Positions 1-11,633 of a stretch of DNA of 64,000 nt are shown piece by piece. The notes below the pieces were generated by a model that saw only the letters and a list, made by a program, of their open reading frames with translations, did no database searches and was not told where the DNA came from. The first letter of the stretch is position 1; every line of letters begins with the position of its first letter. This DNA is from Pseudisothecium myosuroides. Taxonomy: Eukaryota; Streptophyta; Bryopsida; Hypnales; Lembophyllaceae. The position numbers were made by a program, and so were the translations under genes. The DNA is taken from contig CATOGU010000041.1 in NCBI GenBank assembly GCA_951799445.1, positions 620,001 through 684,000 of the forward strand, in the 5' to 3' direction.

Positions 1-890
1 AGGAGATTTAGTAAAAATGGATTATATGTATTGTTTTTGGGAAATTCAACCATAGGATCTTGCCCTAAACTAGAAGAGTACTTGTGGGAAAAAAATTAGT
101 TCATTCCAAATAGAGAGGAGTGAGATATTTACATCTAAAGTGGGAAAAAAAGTTTTTTTCCATGCTGCCCAAAATTTTTAGAAACCTTTGATCACTCTTG
201 TAACAAAAAACTGCTCTATCCAAAGTTGCTCTTTATTTTTTTCCATATAGGAGATCAAGTTAGGTATGTGTGAGAATTTTCAAATCAACTTGAACTATAC
301 AACACATGGGAAAGAATAATAAGTAAACAAAAGTAGAGAATGAGCTAAAATACTAAATTGTTAAGAATTTAAGTTTTGAAATGAAAAATGCAGATCCCAC
401 CAATCATAATGTTGTAATAAAAAATCTACTTCCTTATGTTCAACTTTTTTTCCAAAATACTAGAAATTGAGTAAAATAAGGAACTTCAAAGATAAGTTTA
501 GAGTATAGAATCCATTATAAGTTTATAACTGCCTGCAAACAAAAACTCCTCATAACTTTCATTTCATTGATTGAAATTGAATGATTCAAAACTTCTCACG
601 TACAGAAAAAATGTAAAGAACCAATTTCAAATTTTGGTTTTTAAAGAGTGTAATTTTTAAAGAAGTTCTTGGGCTGCCTAGACGGGCAATTCTCTCCAAA
701 TTTTCTTAAAATCACATGCATAACTTCTTCATCAAATATCTAAATAAAGAAAAATTAGATGCCCACATAGATCTTTGAATTTACCACCTTCAATAAAAGT
801 TTCAAAAAATCACACAAAGTAGTTTAGCCATAAGTACATGCCCAAAGTCCAACCTGTCCCTTGAAGGGATGATGGTCCTTTAGAGGTTAA
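1..890 (+). mobile_element. TTAA element, family A (left part outside window)
   Basis: Non-autonomous DNA element. Its right end reads GGTCCTTTAGAGGTTAA, closing on TTAA at 887-890. The interior matches the complete family A copy at 7706-8619 in the same order. Shared landmarks are the segment on caught-up phrases such as caaagttgctc, gagaatgagc and ttgggctgcc. No ORF. The left terminus lies upstream of the window. Confidence 0.75.
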
Positions 891-1064
891 ATGATACTGC
901 TAAAGTTGGCAGTTATCACATTGAGTTTTGGAGATTAGAAGGCTTTCATGGTTAAAAATCAAGCCTAAGATTTGGCAAAAATTGTTTGAAAATTCAAAGT
1001 AGATACGATATGAACACACTCTTAAAATTTTAGAATAGAAGAGAATATTTTATAAACAAGAACC

Positions 1065-1297
1065 TTAACCCTTAAAGGACCTAGAGGCCCTTTGCAACCA
1101 GTACAATACAAGGTATTTTTCTTGTATTTGGAATAGATCCACACCTCTACACAGTTGAGATCAACAAAAAAATTGGAGAATAGATCAATGTGGTTCTAAT
1201 GAGCTACTTGAGATCCCAAATTGAAGTTTCTTATTGGTAGCAAATGACAATTATACATCAGCATATACACTATGCCCTAGGGTTCTTTAGGAGTTAA
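1065..1297 (+). mobile_element. TTAA element, family B copy 1
   Basis: A 233-bp element that starts TTAACCCTTAAAGGACC and ends TTCTTTAGGAGTTAA. The interior block gcaaccagtacaatac is shared with copies at 2439, 17415 and 43546, whose lengths (excluding a later insertion) are 234 bp. The right TTAA is also the left TTAA of the next family A element, so the two abut. Non-coding. Confidence 0.8.
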
Positions 1298-2219
1298 CCC
1301 CTAAAAAACCAAGCTCTTTTTCTATAAAACTCATTGAAAATTGCCACTTTGGGGGGAATGAGTAGAAAGGTAGGAATTTATATTTTTTGAAAACCCAACC
1401 ATAAGATCTTGCTCTAGACTATGGGAGGTACTTGTGGGGAAAAAAATAGCTCATTTCAAATGAAGAAGAGTGAGACATTGACATCCCAAGTGAAATATAA
1501 AGTTTCTTTTCTTCTTGCCCAAAAATTTCAAAAGCCTTTGACCACTCTTATAGCAAAGAAATTGCTCTACACAAAGTTGATGTTTAATAGATTCTTGTAA
1601 AAAACCAAGTTAGATATATGTGGGAGAATTTTCAAATGAATTGGAGGTGTACAACAAAATTTAAAAAAATCTTTGAGTGTCAAAAGGTCATGAAATGTGC
1701 AAATACACTAAGTAAAATTGGAGGATTTATTTAAAACGCAAAAAATTGAATTACTCTAATCCAAATGGTGAAAACCAAGGAATCCTAGCTTACTACAATT
1801 TGGTTGAAAAAGAAAAGTCAAGAATCAAACACACAAAACGCTCAAAATATTAGAGTACCAACTTTTACAAAGAGCAAAAGGAATGGAGGGTTGGGAGTTT
1901 TCCAAGAAGGGTCCCTTCCACTCCACTCTCCTTTGTCCAAGTGTTCACACCTTGTGCCTCCATAAGGGTTGACCCACTTTGGAGTCAACATCCACTTACA
2001 TAAGAGAAGCCTTGCCCAAATTGCCCCTTCTCCCTAGTTTTGGAAAATTCTTGTTAACTTCTTTGTTGGATGTCAAAATGAAAAATAAATTAGATGTGCA
2101 TGTAGGCTTGTAAAATCCCCATCTTTAGTAAAAGTTTCAAAAAATCACACAAATTAATTTTGGTGTGGGTACATGCCCAAATTCCATTTGTCCCCTAAGA
2201 TGATAGTTTGTCCTTTGAC
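1294..2219 (+). mobile_element. TTAA element, family A, diverged interior
   Basis: Starts at the TTAA shared with the preceding B copy (TTAACCCCTAAAAAACC). Family A features follow, including the aaactcattg block and gccactttgggggg. The middle (about 1660-2040) is not shared with other A copies. The right end is degenerate (TTGACCCC at 2216) and overlaps the start of the following short foldback. Non-coding. Confidence 0.65.
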
Positions 2220-2442
2220 CCCTAAAGGACCATTGTCCCTTTGAGGGACAAATGGGATTTTGGGCAGTTCCCTATGGCTCAATAACTATTGGAATAAAGA
2301 AATAGTTACATTCCCACGTAAGTCTTTGAGTTCCTCACCTTCGATAAAAGTTTCAAAAAATCACGCAAAGTAGTTTAGCCATAGGTCACTGCCCAAAATC
2401 CCATTTGTCCCCCAAAAAGGCTCTTGGTCCTTTAGGGGTTAA
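2216..2442. mobile_element. Short foldback derived from family A tails
   Basis: Both ends carry the family A tail in inverted orientation. The left end reads CCCCTAAAGGACCATTGTCC, then tttgggcag. The right end reads gcccaaaatcccatttgtcc, then TCCTTTAGGGGTTAA. It looks like an A element reduced to two tail ends, able to form a hairpin. The right TTAA (2439-2442) is shared with family B copy 2. Confidence 0.6.
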
Positions 2443-2672
2443 CCCCTATAGGACACAACTTGTCGTTGCAACCAGTACAATACAGGGTATTTTTCTTATA
2501 TTTGGAATAGATCCACACCTCTACTCCATGTGAGATCAACAAAGATGTTAGAGAGTAGATCAAAGCGGTTCTAATGAGTTACTTGAGATCTCAAATTTAA
2601 ATTTCTTATTGATAGCAATTATGGATTATACGATAGCATATAAACTATGCCCTATGTTCCTTTAAGGGTTAA
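2439..2672 (+). mobile_element. TTAA element, family B copy 2
   Basis: A 234-bp copy. TTAACCCCTATAGGAC is at the left and CCTTTAAGGGTTAA at the right. The interior matches copy 1 nearly throughout. It sits in an uninterrupted run of TTAA elements between 1065 and 2906. Non-coding. Confidence 0.8.
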
Positions 2673-2675
2673 GGG

Positions 2676-2906
2676 TTAACCCCTAAACGGCCCATCGGCC
2701 CTCTGTGGCCGTATGTATAGTCGTGTGTACAACCGTATTTGCTGTGCTCTGAGGGCTTTTCAAAAAAATATATATACCCACCATTGTATGACTTTTCACA
2801 AAGTATGATTGTAACACTTAATTTCTAACTAATTCAAACTTCTGAATACTGGTTGCGACCGTATTTGGTACCGTATCTCTAAAGCCCAAGGGCCCTTTAG
2901 GGTTAA
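2676..2906 (+). mobile_element. TTAA element, family D copy 1
   Basis: A 231-bp element starting TTAACCCCTAAACGGCCC and ending GGGCCCTTTAGGGTTAA. The interior (tggccgtatgta, gtaacacttaatttct, ttggtaccgta) recurs in a second copy at 28251-28482. Three bases (GGG) separate it from family B copy 2. Non-coding. Confidence 0.8.
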
Positions 2907-3210
2907 AGGAACAAACATTTAAAAGTGATAGAAGAGAGTTCAGTCCTCGTAACATATCTTTCAAAAAAGGTGAAGTGAAGGAAAGTGTGAGGTCAAGAAT
3001 TGGCTAGGCATATCATTTGTGGCAAAGTTGCCATTTTCTCTAAAGAAGTTATCGTAGCGCTTTTCAATGCTTTTATAGTGCTTTCCATCATTAAGTACGT
3101 TTATAGATCCCACATGACAAATTTCTAATCAAGTGGCAGTCTCTTTATTAAGTTTTACAATGATTAATTGCAGAAAAAACTCAAGATTCAGTTGAGGCCC
3201 TTATATTGCT
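2907..3210. other. Unassigned spacer
   Basis: About 300 bp between two TTAA elements. I see no ORF, repeat or motif that I can name. Confidence 0.4.
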
Positions 3211-3466
3211 TTAACCCCTGAGCGCCCCAGCGCCCCAGCGCCCCATTTTGGGGCGCTCGGTTTAAAAAAAAATTCAAGTTTGAATAATATCCTCTCCTTA
3301 ATGGTACAGCCAAAGGACTTGTACTTTTTCAGGTACCTTTAGGCATGTGTCTACTACCACTCAAAAAAAATTCAAGCTATTTACTCTACTTAGGTAATAC
3401 TTTTATTGGAGTAAGTACACAAGGGTATGGATTTGAGTGAATTTGGCCTGGGCGCTTAGGGGTTAA
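3211..3466 (+). mobile_element. TTAA element, family E
   Basis: A 256-bp element. The left end is TTAACCCCTGAGCGCCCC, with gcgccccagcgcccca repeated just inside. The right end is GGGCGCTTAGGGGTTAA. The GAGCGCC terminal variant is shared with family F next to it. The interior is unrelated to A, B and D. Non-coding. Confidence 0.7.
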
Positions 3467-3515
3467 TGTATCATCCAAGTTTCACACGTAATACTCTTAT
3501 TAATTTGTTTAACCG

Positions 3516-4313
3516 TTAACCCCTGAGCGTCTAGCGCCAAATTGAGAAAATGAGGCTGGGACTGACCATGCTCTTAAAAATTGTACGTCCGCAGCTGGGA
3601 ACTTAGATCGGGGAGGATTCACCGTTGAAATAGCAAAAAGAGTGCTTGATGCACCCAATTAGAGATTTGCAAAACTTTTGACCGCATTGTTTTGGAGATT
3701 ATAATAGTCAAAGTACAGTTGACTATGTGGCAACTGGCTAATTTTGGGGGGTCCATGGCTATGGATGCAATAATTCATGCCTTAGAGGAGGCTCCTTGAT
3801 ATGAAATTTAGATACGAGGTGCAATTTACAAGTATCTCGCTTGCTACCAAATTTGGTAATGTTTTGACATCTGCAAGGTGCTTTTTTAGAGGCCCAAAGT
3901 TGCAAGGCTCACATAGTATGGTGGACAATAGATGGGGTACGGATACGGTTTTGATTTGCACAAGGGCCCAAATCTTGGTGGTATAGCTGCAAAACACTTT
4001 TCTAGTCCAAGGCATGCGTGCCAAAACACCCTAATAGTATTAATTCGGCCAAAGCCAATGGTCTTTATCCTCGCACCTAAACCCTAAACCGCATGAAATG
4101 ACGTTTTAGTGCACTATTGTCACGATTGATTTGCAAAATCCGTGCTTGTACAAGTGGTGAAACCTCCATCGCCCACTTTCGAGCATGAGAGTAATACCAT
4201 ACCTTTGACCAAGTCACTTTCCTGGAAGGTACAGTACGGATTTGAACTAGATTTTAAGGAAAGTTAATTTTGGAGAGGCCATATTCTGGCTTGTCGGGCG
4301 CTCAGGGGTTAAG
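3516..4313 (+). mobile_element. TTAA element, family F
   Basis: A 798-bp element bounded by TTAACCCCTGAGCG and CGCTCAGGGGTTAA. Its interior (about 3820-4215) is closely similar to 62845-63230. A 61-codon frame at 3801-3986 stays open and ends at the same stop in the second copy. That may reflect captured coding sequence, but I do not recognise the peptide. Confidence 0.7.
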
Positions 4314-4396
4314 AGTTTGGCTGGTCATTATGAATGCTTGCTACAATGATGTGGCAAGAGCTTACATATTTTAATTTTTTTTTAAAGTTGTATAAG

Positions 4397-5309
4397 TTAA
4401 TCCCAAAAATCTTGAACACCTTTTTTTTTGCCAACATAGCAATTTTGGGCAGCTCACTACCAATTGGTGTTTCATTTTTTTTCTTTGAAATTTTCACACA
4501 TGATATGTCCAAGGAGTAGCTTAAAATCCCAACAATTTTAATAACTTTTGACTTCATAGTTCAAAAGTTATTGCATGATATGTAGTTTTCTTTGCTCAAC
4601 AAGCAGTCATAAAACTTATTAAAAATCTCAATTTTTGAAATTGGCTCTTCAGGTTTATGTATACATAGAAAGCTTTGAATTTGTCCATTTTGATGAATGA
4701 GAGTGAAAGTTATGAGGAGGTTTTTTTTTGTTGGTTCTCTACTCTAAACTAAACTTTGAAGCCCTTTATTTTACTCAATTTTCAATATTTTGGACAAAAC
4801 ACAAAACCAAAAGATGTAGGTTGTTTATCAAAACATTACAACCATAAGGATTGGAATTTTTGTTTTTGATAATTAAGTTCTTAGAAGTTTGTTAATTTGA
4901 ATCATTCTCAATTTTTTTTACTTACTATTTTTTTCCATGTGTTTTAAAATTCCAAATGATTTGAAAATTTTCATGTGTGTAACCAACTTGCTTTGAAGAA
5001 AAAATCCAAAAAATTACAACCATTTTGAAGAAAAACTCATACAAATATGACCTTGTGAAGTGCAGTTGCCCAGGTTTTTGCAAGGATAAAGAATGGCTTT
5101 TTGTCTATTCAAACTCAAATGTCTTAAAATCTACATGGTGAAATTTTTTGAACTCTTTTTTGCATCTTTGAATACAAGTGTACTACAAGATTTTTATGGT
5201 TACAATCATGTGTCTAAAAATAAATTTTCTAAAAGTTGGTACTTATACTAGAAATGGCAGTTTTGGAGTGGTTTTGGTGAAAAAATTAGCTTAGGACTTT
5301 AGAGGTGAA
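4397..5309 (-). mobile_element. TTAA element, family G (diverged)
   Basis: Inverted relative to the intact G copy at 49580-50512. It shares atttgggcagctcact, the block on acttttgactt, the phrase on gaagtgcagttgccc and the ggcagttttgg...tggtgaaaaa terminus. Ends are degraded: TTAATCCC at the left and GTGAA in place of GTTAA at the right. Short ORFs within it are incidental. Confidence 0.6.
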
Positions 5310-5475
5310 CATTGCATGTTGTTCTCATGTAAATTGTAAAAAGAGTAGCGTGGGACCTAATACTGTGTTAGTGAATCTTCTCACAATTTGGGTTACTTAA
5401 AAATATGAGTGCATTCAATGAGAGTAATTTTTGGCTTCCATGATAGGCCATGTTTTCATGATTACTTCAATAAAA

Positions 5476-5795
5476 AGGGAAAATTTCATGGATACCCTTG
5501 GAGTTTGCAATATTTACATAGATACTCCTGATTTTTCAGAAATCACACAAATGCCTTTGGACCAAAAAAATTAGGCATTTATTTGTTGTGCTTGTACTTT
5601 CTTCATGACCAATGTTGAAGAAGGGAATGTAATGAAATATAAAAGAAGCAATGTGCGCACAAAGATAGAAGGAAGTGGCATGCATAACAAACACCTAATT
5701 TTTTTGGTTCAAGGGTATTTATGTAATTTCTGAAAAACCAGATGTTTTTCTATATAAATATTGCAAACTTTAGGCGTATACATGACATTTTCCCT
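5476..5795. mobile_element. Foldback MITE, AGGGAAAATTT family, copy 1
   Basis: About 320 bp. The left end AGGGAAAATTTCATGGATAC has its inverted partner at the right end (catgacattttccct). Inner arms also pair, for example caaaaaaattaggcatt with the taatttttttggttc side. Non-coding. No exact target duplication is visible for this copy. Confidence 0.7.
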
Positions 5796-6163
5796 AAATT
5801 TTATGGATTTGAACAACTATTTTCCATCCTACAAAATGTTTTATTTTTGTCATCTATCAAACAAAAGACTTATGCATTGGCGTTTAAGGGTTAAGCCCAA
5901 TTATGAAGGGTTCTTCTATCTTTCGTTATTATATATTGGTGGGTAAATCTTATATGGGAATAGATCTGTGTACGACACTTTTTTTACTATTCTACCACAT
6001 CTACTACTAATACATAAAAATACATATGCCTAATATTTACAATATTAAAATAGTTGTGGATCATAGGAAAAACATTATTGATTTAAAAATACAACTTGTC
6101 ATAAAAGTTGCAACTTTCATTTTTCTTTTGGCTCTTGATCTTGCTCATAATATCAACTTAAAA

Positions 6164-6479
6164 AGGGAAAATTTAATGGATACCCTTGAATTTGCAATGT
6201 TTTTATACATATGCCTTCTTCTTCAAAAATATCACAAATACTCTTGCATCAAAAAAATTAGGAGTTTGTTTTGTTGTTGTGCAACCCACTTTCCTTCTTT
6301 GTTTATGCGCACGCATAACAAGAAAGAAGTAGTGTTTGCACAAAGGGAGAAGGATGTGACATGCATAACAAAACAAACTCCTAATTTTTTTGGTCCAAGT
6401 GTATGTGTGATATTTCTGAAAAAGCAAGAGCATCTATGAAAATATCGCAAAATATAGGGGTGCCCATGAAATTTTCCCT
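6164..6479. mobile_element. Foldback MITE, AGGGAAAATTT family, copy 2
   Basis: Second copy of the 5476 element, 316 bp with the same inverted ends. It is flanked on both sides by TTAAAA (6158-6163 and 6480-6485), a likely 6-bp target duplication. The overlapping ORFs on both strands here are by-products of the hairpin. Confidence 0.75.
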
Positions 6480-6485
6480 TTAAAA

Positions 6486-7189
6486 AGTATTAAACTAAAC
6501 TAAGCATAATTTAGACTTTTCAATTGACAACATGAGTGGGATTTGGAGCCAAAAAACAAAATCAAAGTTGCAACTTCTATGTCAAATTGTATTTTCAAAT
6601 TAGTGATATCTTTTCCATTGTCCACACTTATTTTTATAATTGTAAATATTGACTAGTAGGTGTGGTAAAATAGTTGACAAGAAGTGGTACACATATCAAT
6701 CCTCATCTTATATTTGGACTTTAGTTATATAATTGTTTCATGCTGTATGAACCTGCCATGCAGTACTGCACGCAAAGGTAGTGGTCTCCATTATAAAAGC
6801 AAAATAGCCAGACATCCTTTTCCGATTGTCCTGTGGATATTGACTCATGAACGTTACAAAGTGCAGCCTAGCCTTACCAAGCATGTAGTCTTGAGGACGT
6901 TTCACACCTTGTCCAAAGTTCCAGAGAATTCTGAGAATTCGATCTATCAAAGATATTGAAATTTGGGATTTATTTTGCTCTAAGATCAGCCTCAATTGCA
7001 AGACAGTATTTGAGCGCAGCAAAAGGCATGTAACATTGAAATCTTAAGTTCCTTAATTTGTTGGTCAACTTTAGCCAAAATCTTATCTTAACTTTTGACT
7101 GGCTACCACAACATTAGAAAAATTGAGAGAACAGATGGATGGAATTGTCAAATCCCTCCTCAATCAACATTAGATTTGCCAGCATTTGG
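6486..7189. other. Unassigned AT-rich spacer
   Basis: About 700 bp with only short chance ORFs (for example 6684-6959) and no recognisable domain or repeat. Confidence 0.4.
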
Positions 7190-7192
7190 ATG

Positions 7193-7520
7193 CACTAGAA
7201 GAAAACTGCGTTTAACTTGTCAAAAACTGCGTTTAACTTGTCAAAAACTGCGTTTAATTTGTCAAAACTGCGTTGTATTTGACAAAAACTGCGTTATACT
7301 CAACACAAAGTGTGGGGTGAATTTTGTTGAGTTCTCCGTTCATAACACAAAATTCTGCATTCCTCCATTTCAACACAAAATTTGACAAGTTAAACGCAGA
7401 ATTTTGTATTAGAATGCAGAATTTTGTGTTATGAACGGAGAATTCAACAAAATCCACCCCACACTTTGTGTTGAGTTACAACGCAGTTTTTGTCAAATAC
7501 AACGCAGTTTTCTTCTAGTG
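7193..7520. mobile_element. CACTA-ended hairpin element with internal 21-bp repeats
   Basis: Ends are CACTAGAAGAAAACTGCG and its exact inverse, flanked by ATG on both sides (7190-7192 and 7521-7523). The 3-bp duplication plus CACTA ends fit a non-autonomous CACTA (EnSpm/CMC) element. The left arm holds three to four copies of a 21-bp unit containing aaaactgcgtttaacttgtc. The right arm carries the inverted counterpart, so the whole 328 bp can fold. Confidence 0.75.
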
Positions 7521-7705
7521 ATGAAAGCTACTAATATCAATAGATTTTATGAATAAATATGCACACGTTATTGATTATATCCATTTCTATCCAATTTTTT
7601 TTTACCTACTTGCATTGATGGTTGGGTGCACAAAAACAAAATTTTAGCAGTTCTTATCCAATTTTTCCTCACCTAAGGTAGGAGCACCCATCACCAACAT
7701 TGTAT

Positions 7706-8619
7706 TTAACCCCTAAAGGACGGAGCCATTTTTCCAGTGAAAATCACTCAAAACTGCCACTTCTGGGGGTTAGTAAGAAGCTATAATTTTTTTATTTTTT
7801 TGGGAAATTCAACCGTAGGCTCTTGCTCTAGACTAGATTAGGTACTTGCGGGAAAAAAATCAGGTCATTCTAGATGGTCATGAGTGAGATATTTACATCT
7901 AAAGTGAAAATAAAAGTTATTTTCATGCTGCCAAAAAAATTCAGAAGCCTTTGACCACTCTTATAACAAAAAAGTTGCTCTACCCAAAGTTGCGCCTTTT
8001 CTTTATCATGTAGGAGATCAAGTTAGGTATGTGTGGGAGAATTTTCAAATCAATTGGAACTACACAACACATGGGAAAAATCAGTAAGTAAAAAGAAGTA
8101 GAGAATGAGTCAAATCACTTAATTGTTAAAAATTTAATTATTATAATGAAAATTGCAAATCCCAATGGTCACAATGTTGTGATAAACAATCTACTTCCTT
8201 TGGTTTATTTTTTTTCCAAAATAATGAAAATTGAGTAAAATAAGGAGCTTCAAAGTTTATTTTAGAGTAGAGAATCCATAACTGCCCGCAAACAAAAACA
8301 TCTCATAACTTTCACCTCATTGATTGGAATTGAGTTATTCAAAGCTTCTCATACATAAAAAATTCTAAAGAACCAATTTGAAGTTTTAATTTTTTTTTAA
8401 ATTAATTTTTTTTAAAGTTTTTGGGCTGCCCGCCCCCCAATTCATGCATAACTTACTCAATAAATGTCAGAATGAAAAAAAAATTAGTTGACCACATAGC
8501 TCTTTGAATTCCCTACCTTCAATAAAAGTTTTAAAAAATCACACAAAGTAGTTTAGCCAAAGTAACATGCCCGAAGTCCCACCTGTCCCCCGAAGGGACA
8601 ACAGTCCTTTAGGGGTTAA
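7706..8619 (+). mobile_element. TTAA element, family A, complete copy
   Basis: The cleanest single family A copy: 914 bp including both TTAAs. It opens TTAACCCCTAAAGGAC and closes GTCCTTTAGGGGTTAA, an exact 16-bp inverted pair. The interior has no ORF of note. It serves as reference for the partial and nested A copies elsewhere. Confidence 0.85.
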
Positions 8620-8623
8620 TGGC

Positions 8624-8765
8624 GTCACTCTCTATACATGATAGTCATTCTAGAGCTTAAATCTAGGTACACCATAGATAGCTTATTGATGTTGAACAAA
8701 ATGATAAGCTATCTATGGTGTACCTAAAATTAAGTTCTAAAATGACCACATGTGTAGAGAGTGAC
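8624..8765. mobile_element. Foldback MITE, GTCACTCTCTA ends
   Basis: A 142-bp near-palindrome. The left arm gtcactctctatacatg pairs with the right arm catgtgtagagagtgac. The inner arms ggtacaccatagatagctta and its inverse pair almost perfectly. It lies four bases from the right end of the complete A element. No clear target duplication. Confidence 0.7.
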
Positions 8766-9056
8766 AACAAACAAAATTTAAAGGTTGCTTGGGGCTTGAG
8801 AATTGGTGGGTCTTTCGAGCCCGATAGAGCCTACGTTCAGGCCTATAGATCCACGTGGCAGTGACATCAACACTCTATCTCCGCTGCAGGTCTTCCAATG
8901 TTCTCCTTCATTATTGCCGAAGCTCGGTAACTCTAATAAGCTCTTTTCTTTCAAAACATAGAATAGATTTAACATCATTGTTTGGTAGCAGGTTTGGCAC
9001 AAAATTATTGCTTTGTGTATGATAGGGTAAGGGCCCCACGAAATGCCATTCTTACG

Positions 9057-9975
9057 TTAAATCCTTATAGGACCAGTTTTTTTTTTTTTTTTTAAAAGCA
9101 ATATAGCGATTTTGGGCAGGTACCTATGATTGGAGCTTTTTGTATTTTAGGTTGAAGTTTTAATAGAATATGGGAATTAGGTTTATCTTTCATATGCAAT
9201 ATTCATTGTGACCTTTGGAATTATTAGTAAAAATTTATGGCCTAATATGTTGTTTTTTACATTTGTCGAGCAGCCTGGGCAGATTTTTACAAATCACTTT
9301 TTCAAAAACAACATTATTAAATTGGTTTAGAAGATTTATGTAAATGTTGAAGCTTTAAATCATTCCATTTTGATCAAAGAGACAAGGATTTTTTGTTTGC
9401 AGGCAGTTACAAATTCTCTACTCTAAGATAAACTTTGAAGTCCTTTATTTTACTCAATTTTCAACATTTTGGAACAAAAACAAAACCTAAGAATGTAGAT
9501 TGTTTCTTGCAACATTATTACCATTGGGATTGGCATTTTTCATTTCCCAAATTAAATTCTCAACAATTTTGTGTGTTGAATCATTCTCTACTTCTTTTTA
9601 CTTACTAATTTATTTCCGTATGTTATATAATTCCAAACAATTTGAAGCTTTTTTTACATGTACTTTACTTAGGTGGAATAATAAATTTAGAGAAGTACCA
9701 CCCACATGTCCTTTTTTCATTAGAAATTTCACCTTTTGAAGGCTAGCTGCCCAATTTTTCACAAGACGTTTTTAGATAATCAAACCATTCTATCTTTCAA
9801 TCCGCGCTATGGAATACTCTAAAATTTTGTCCACATCTTTTGAACTATTCTTCTGCAAGATCCTACAGTTGCATATGCATAAATATGTTTTTATTTTCAT
9901 ATTTGGTTGATGCTCTAAAAATGGCAGTTTTGAAAAGTTTTTGATGAAAACTTTGCTTGGTCCTTTTGGAGTTAA
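9057..9975 (-). mobile_element. TTAA element, family A, inverted and diverged
   Basis: A 919-bp copy in inverse orientation. TTAAATCCTTATAGGACC is at the left and GGTCCTTTTGGAGTTAA at the right. The tail block tttgggcaggtacctatg comes first and the head block aaaaatggcagttttg last. The short ORF at 9500-9739 has no recognisable product. Confidence 0.7.
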
Positions 9976-10406
9976 GACAATAGGAACAAGGGTGGAACAT
10001 GTTTGAAGAAAATATGGTCAATTGTCGGTTCTGCTAGTAAGAGTGACATTACACATCATGACACTTCTTTGCAATTTTTGTTATTATGTTTGCAAGTGTA
10101 GAGGCAACCAAAACTAGACTTTATTCAAGCAATGTTTATGGATCCAACACGCACCTAGTAGTATCACATGATAGACTAACAAGTTAATACTCTTAAAATT
10201 CGATTTGAGAATAGAAGATGTTTCATTTGTTTTTCATTTGCAATTGATTTCCTTTAGACAACCGAGATTGGAACAATAAAATAAAATAATTAAATAAAAT
10301 AAAAAATAAAAATAAAAATAAAAATAAAAAGTCTATTTGGAGATCCTTGAGGTGGCAGGCAATGGGTCCTTCTTGGTATAAGTTAGGAGATTCTACAATG
10401 GAGCGT
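9976..10406. other. Unassigned spacer with AAAAT-type simple repeat
   Basis: No gene seen. An A-rich microsatellite made of aaaat and aaataaaat units runs from about 10275 to 10330. Confidence 0.5.
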
Positions 10407-10550
10407 TTAACCCCCAAAGGACCATGGTCTTTATCTTGTCAAAAGACACTCAAAACTGTCACCTCCATGGCAAAGAGTAAAAAAGTTCAAAAAGTAGATA
10501 TTTTGCATATTTGACCATAGGATCTTTTATTAGACTACTATAAATGCCAT
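10407..10550 (+). mobile_element. TTAA element, family A, truncated head
   Basis: Begins TTAACCCCCAAAGGACCATG and follows the family A head (cactcaaaactgtcacctcc). It stops matching near 10550, where the GGGATCC-rich gene-like block begins, so the element is cut there. Confidence 0.55.
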
Positions 10551-11186
10551 ATTTAACTACTTCTGGACTATGCGGTAAATTCTGGACTTGGACAAGTTAC
10601 AATTCATAGAGATACCTACAAATGCTATGCAATACAGAGATGGTTGGCTACCAGAAATGACCGATATTTGAAGAACAGCGGTGTGGCAATCAGGGGATCC
10701 TGGGATGTCGTGTGAAATAGAGCGCGGGGACACCGATGTGTATGCTTCGAGGGAGTAAAGCATGCACAACTGTCAAATAAGACGGACTGGTTAAAAGAAG
10801 TGTACAACCCAATTAGAATGGGGAGATCTCGACGATCTAAATCAATAATATAAGTGGTGACGGAAGAGGACATCACTGACAGCAACCAGATTGCTCACAA
10901 ACTTGTACAGAGGAACTATTGAGACACCCTACAATACAGTGATCCCTGTATCAGAGGAAAATCACTTTGTATCCAAAAACATGCAGTTCAGATGATCTCA
11001 ATACTAAAGTTCAAACATAATCCATCCATGACACAGAATGAGGAAGACGCAGTGAAGACATTGGATGAGGTAAAATAATCCATGCATTTCAAAGGATGAT
11101 AATACAAAGTTGATATATTTGCAGAAAAGAACCAACCACCTGCTTTCGACAAAACGGGAAAGCAGTGTAAAGTAGAACTGTGAGAG
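10551..11186 (-). other. Unassigned part of the GGGATCC block
   Basis: Minus-strand frames of about 70-86 codons (10557-10885) have codon-like composition but no domain that I recognise. One copy of the GGGATCC word is at 10694. It probably belongs to the decayed 3' portion of the FCP1-like locus. Confidence 0.3.
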
Positions 11187-11633
11187 CTACGTCTCTCGAA
11201 AATCCATCACAAGTATGGTGCTACGTTTCCAAATAATCTTAACACAGTTAAGAGGATCCAGACTTAGCAATAAAAATTTTCTATTGAGAAACACCTTGCG
11301 AGCGCGAGGATCTGCTAAGAGAACACTCACAATATTACCCGGGTCCGGGAATGGAGTGGATCTGTTGGGAAAGGTAGATCCTCCTACATAGTGAAACCGT
11401 GAAACAATATCGAAGGGAAGAATCTGCCGAAGAAGCTTGTGTAGTGTCTCTAAATGCATTGACGACCACAACGCACAGTCTAGATGGTTAACAAAATGTC
11501 GCATAAGCTTGACAAAGAGGGGTTGAACTTCAGAATTCTGTGGAAGATCCTCAACACCACCTTCAACGCAAAGAGCACCGCGGAGTACAACGAGGATAGC
11601 CTTTTGCGAGGAGAAACCTGACGACACAGTCAA
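11187..11633 (-). pseudogene. FCP1-like (HAD) domain fragment
   Basis: Open frame of 148 codons. The centre (about residues 50-75) reads like the motif II strand of an FCP1/SCP-type HAD domain, with DCALWSSMHLETLHKLLRQI; WSS is the usual Ser/Thr motif. The catalytic DxDx(T/V) motif I and the DD motif are not seen, so this is a partial domain. It lies downstream of, and on the same strand as, the fuller FCP1-like frame at 12230-12958. It is either a second tandem paralogue or a displaced exon. Function as a phosphatase is unlikely. Confidence 0.45.

Noticed and set aside
6026..6439. 137-codon ORF and minus-strand partners
   Set aside because: They lie in the foldback MITE; mirrored frames reflect the hairpin.
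7193..7280. CRISPR-like 21-bp repeats
   Set aside because: Units are directly adjacent with no unique spacers, and sit inside a CACTA-ended hairpin of a eukaryotic genome.
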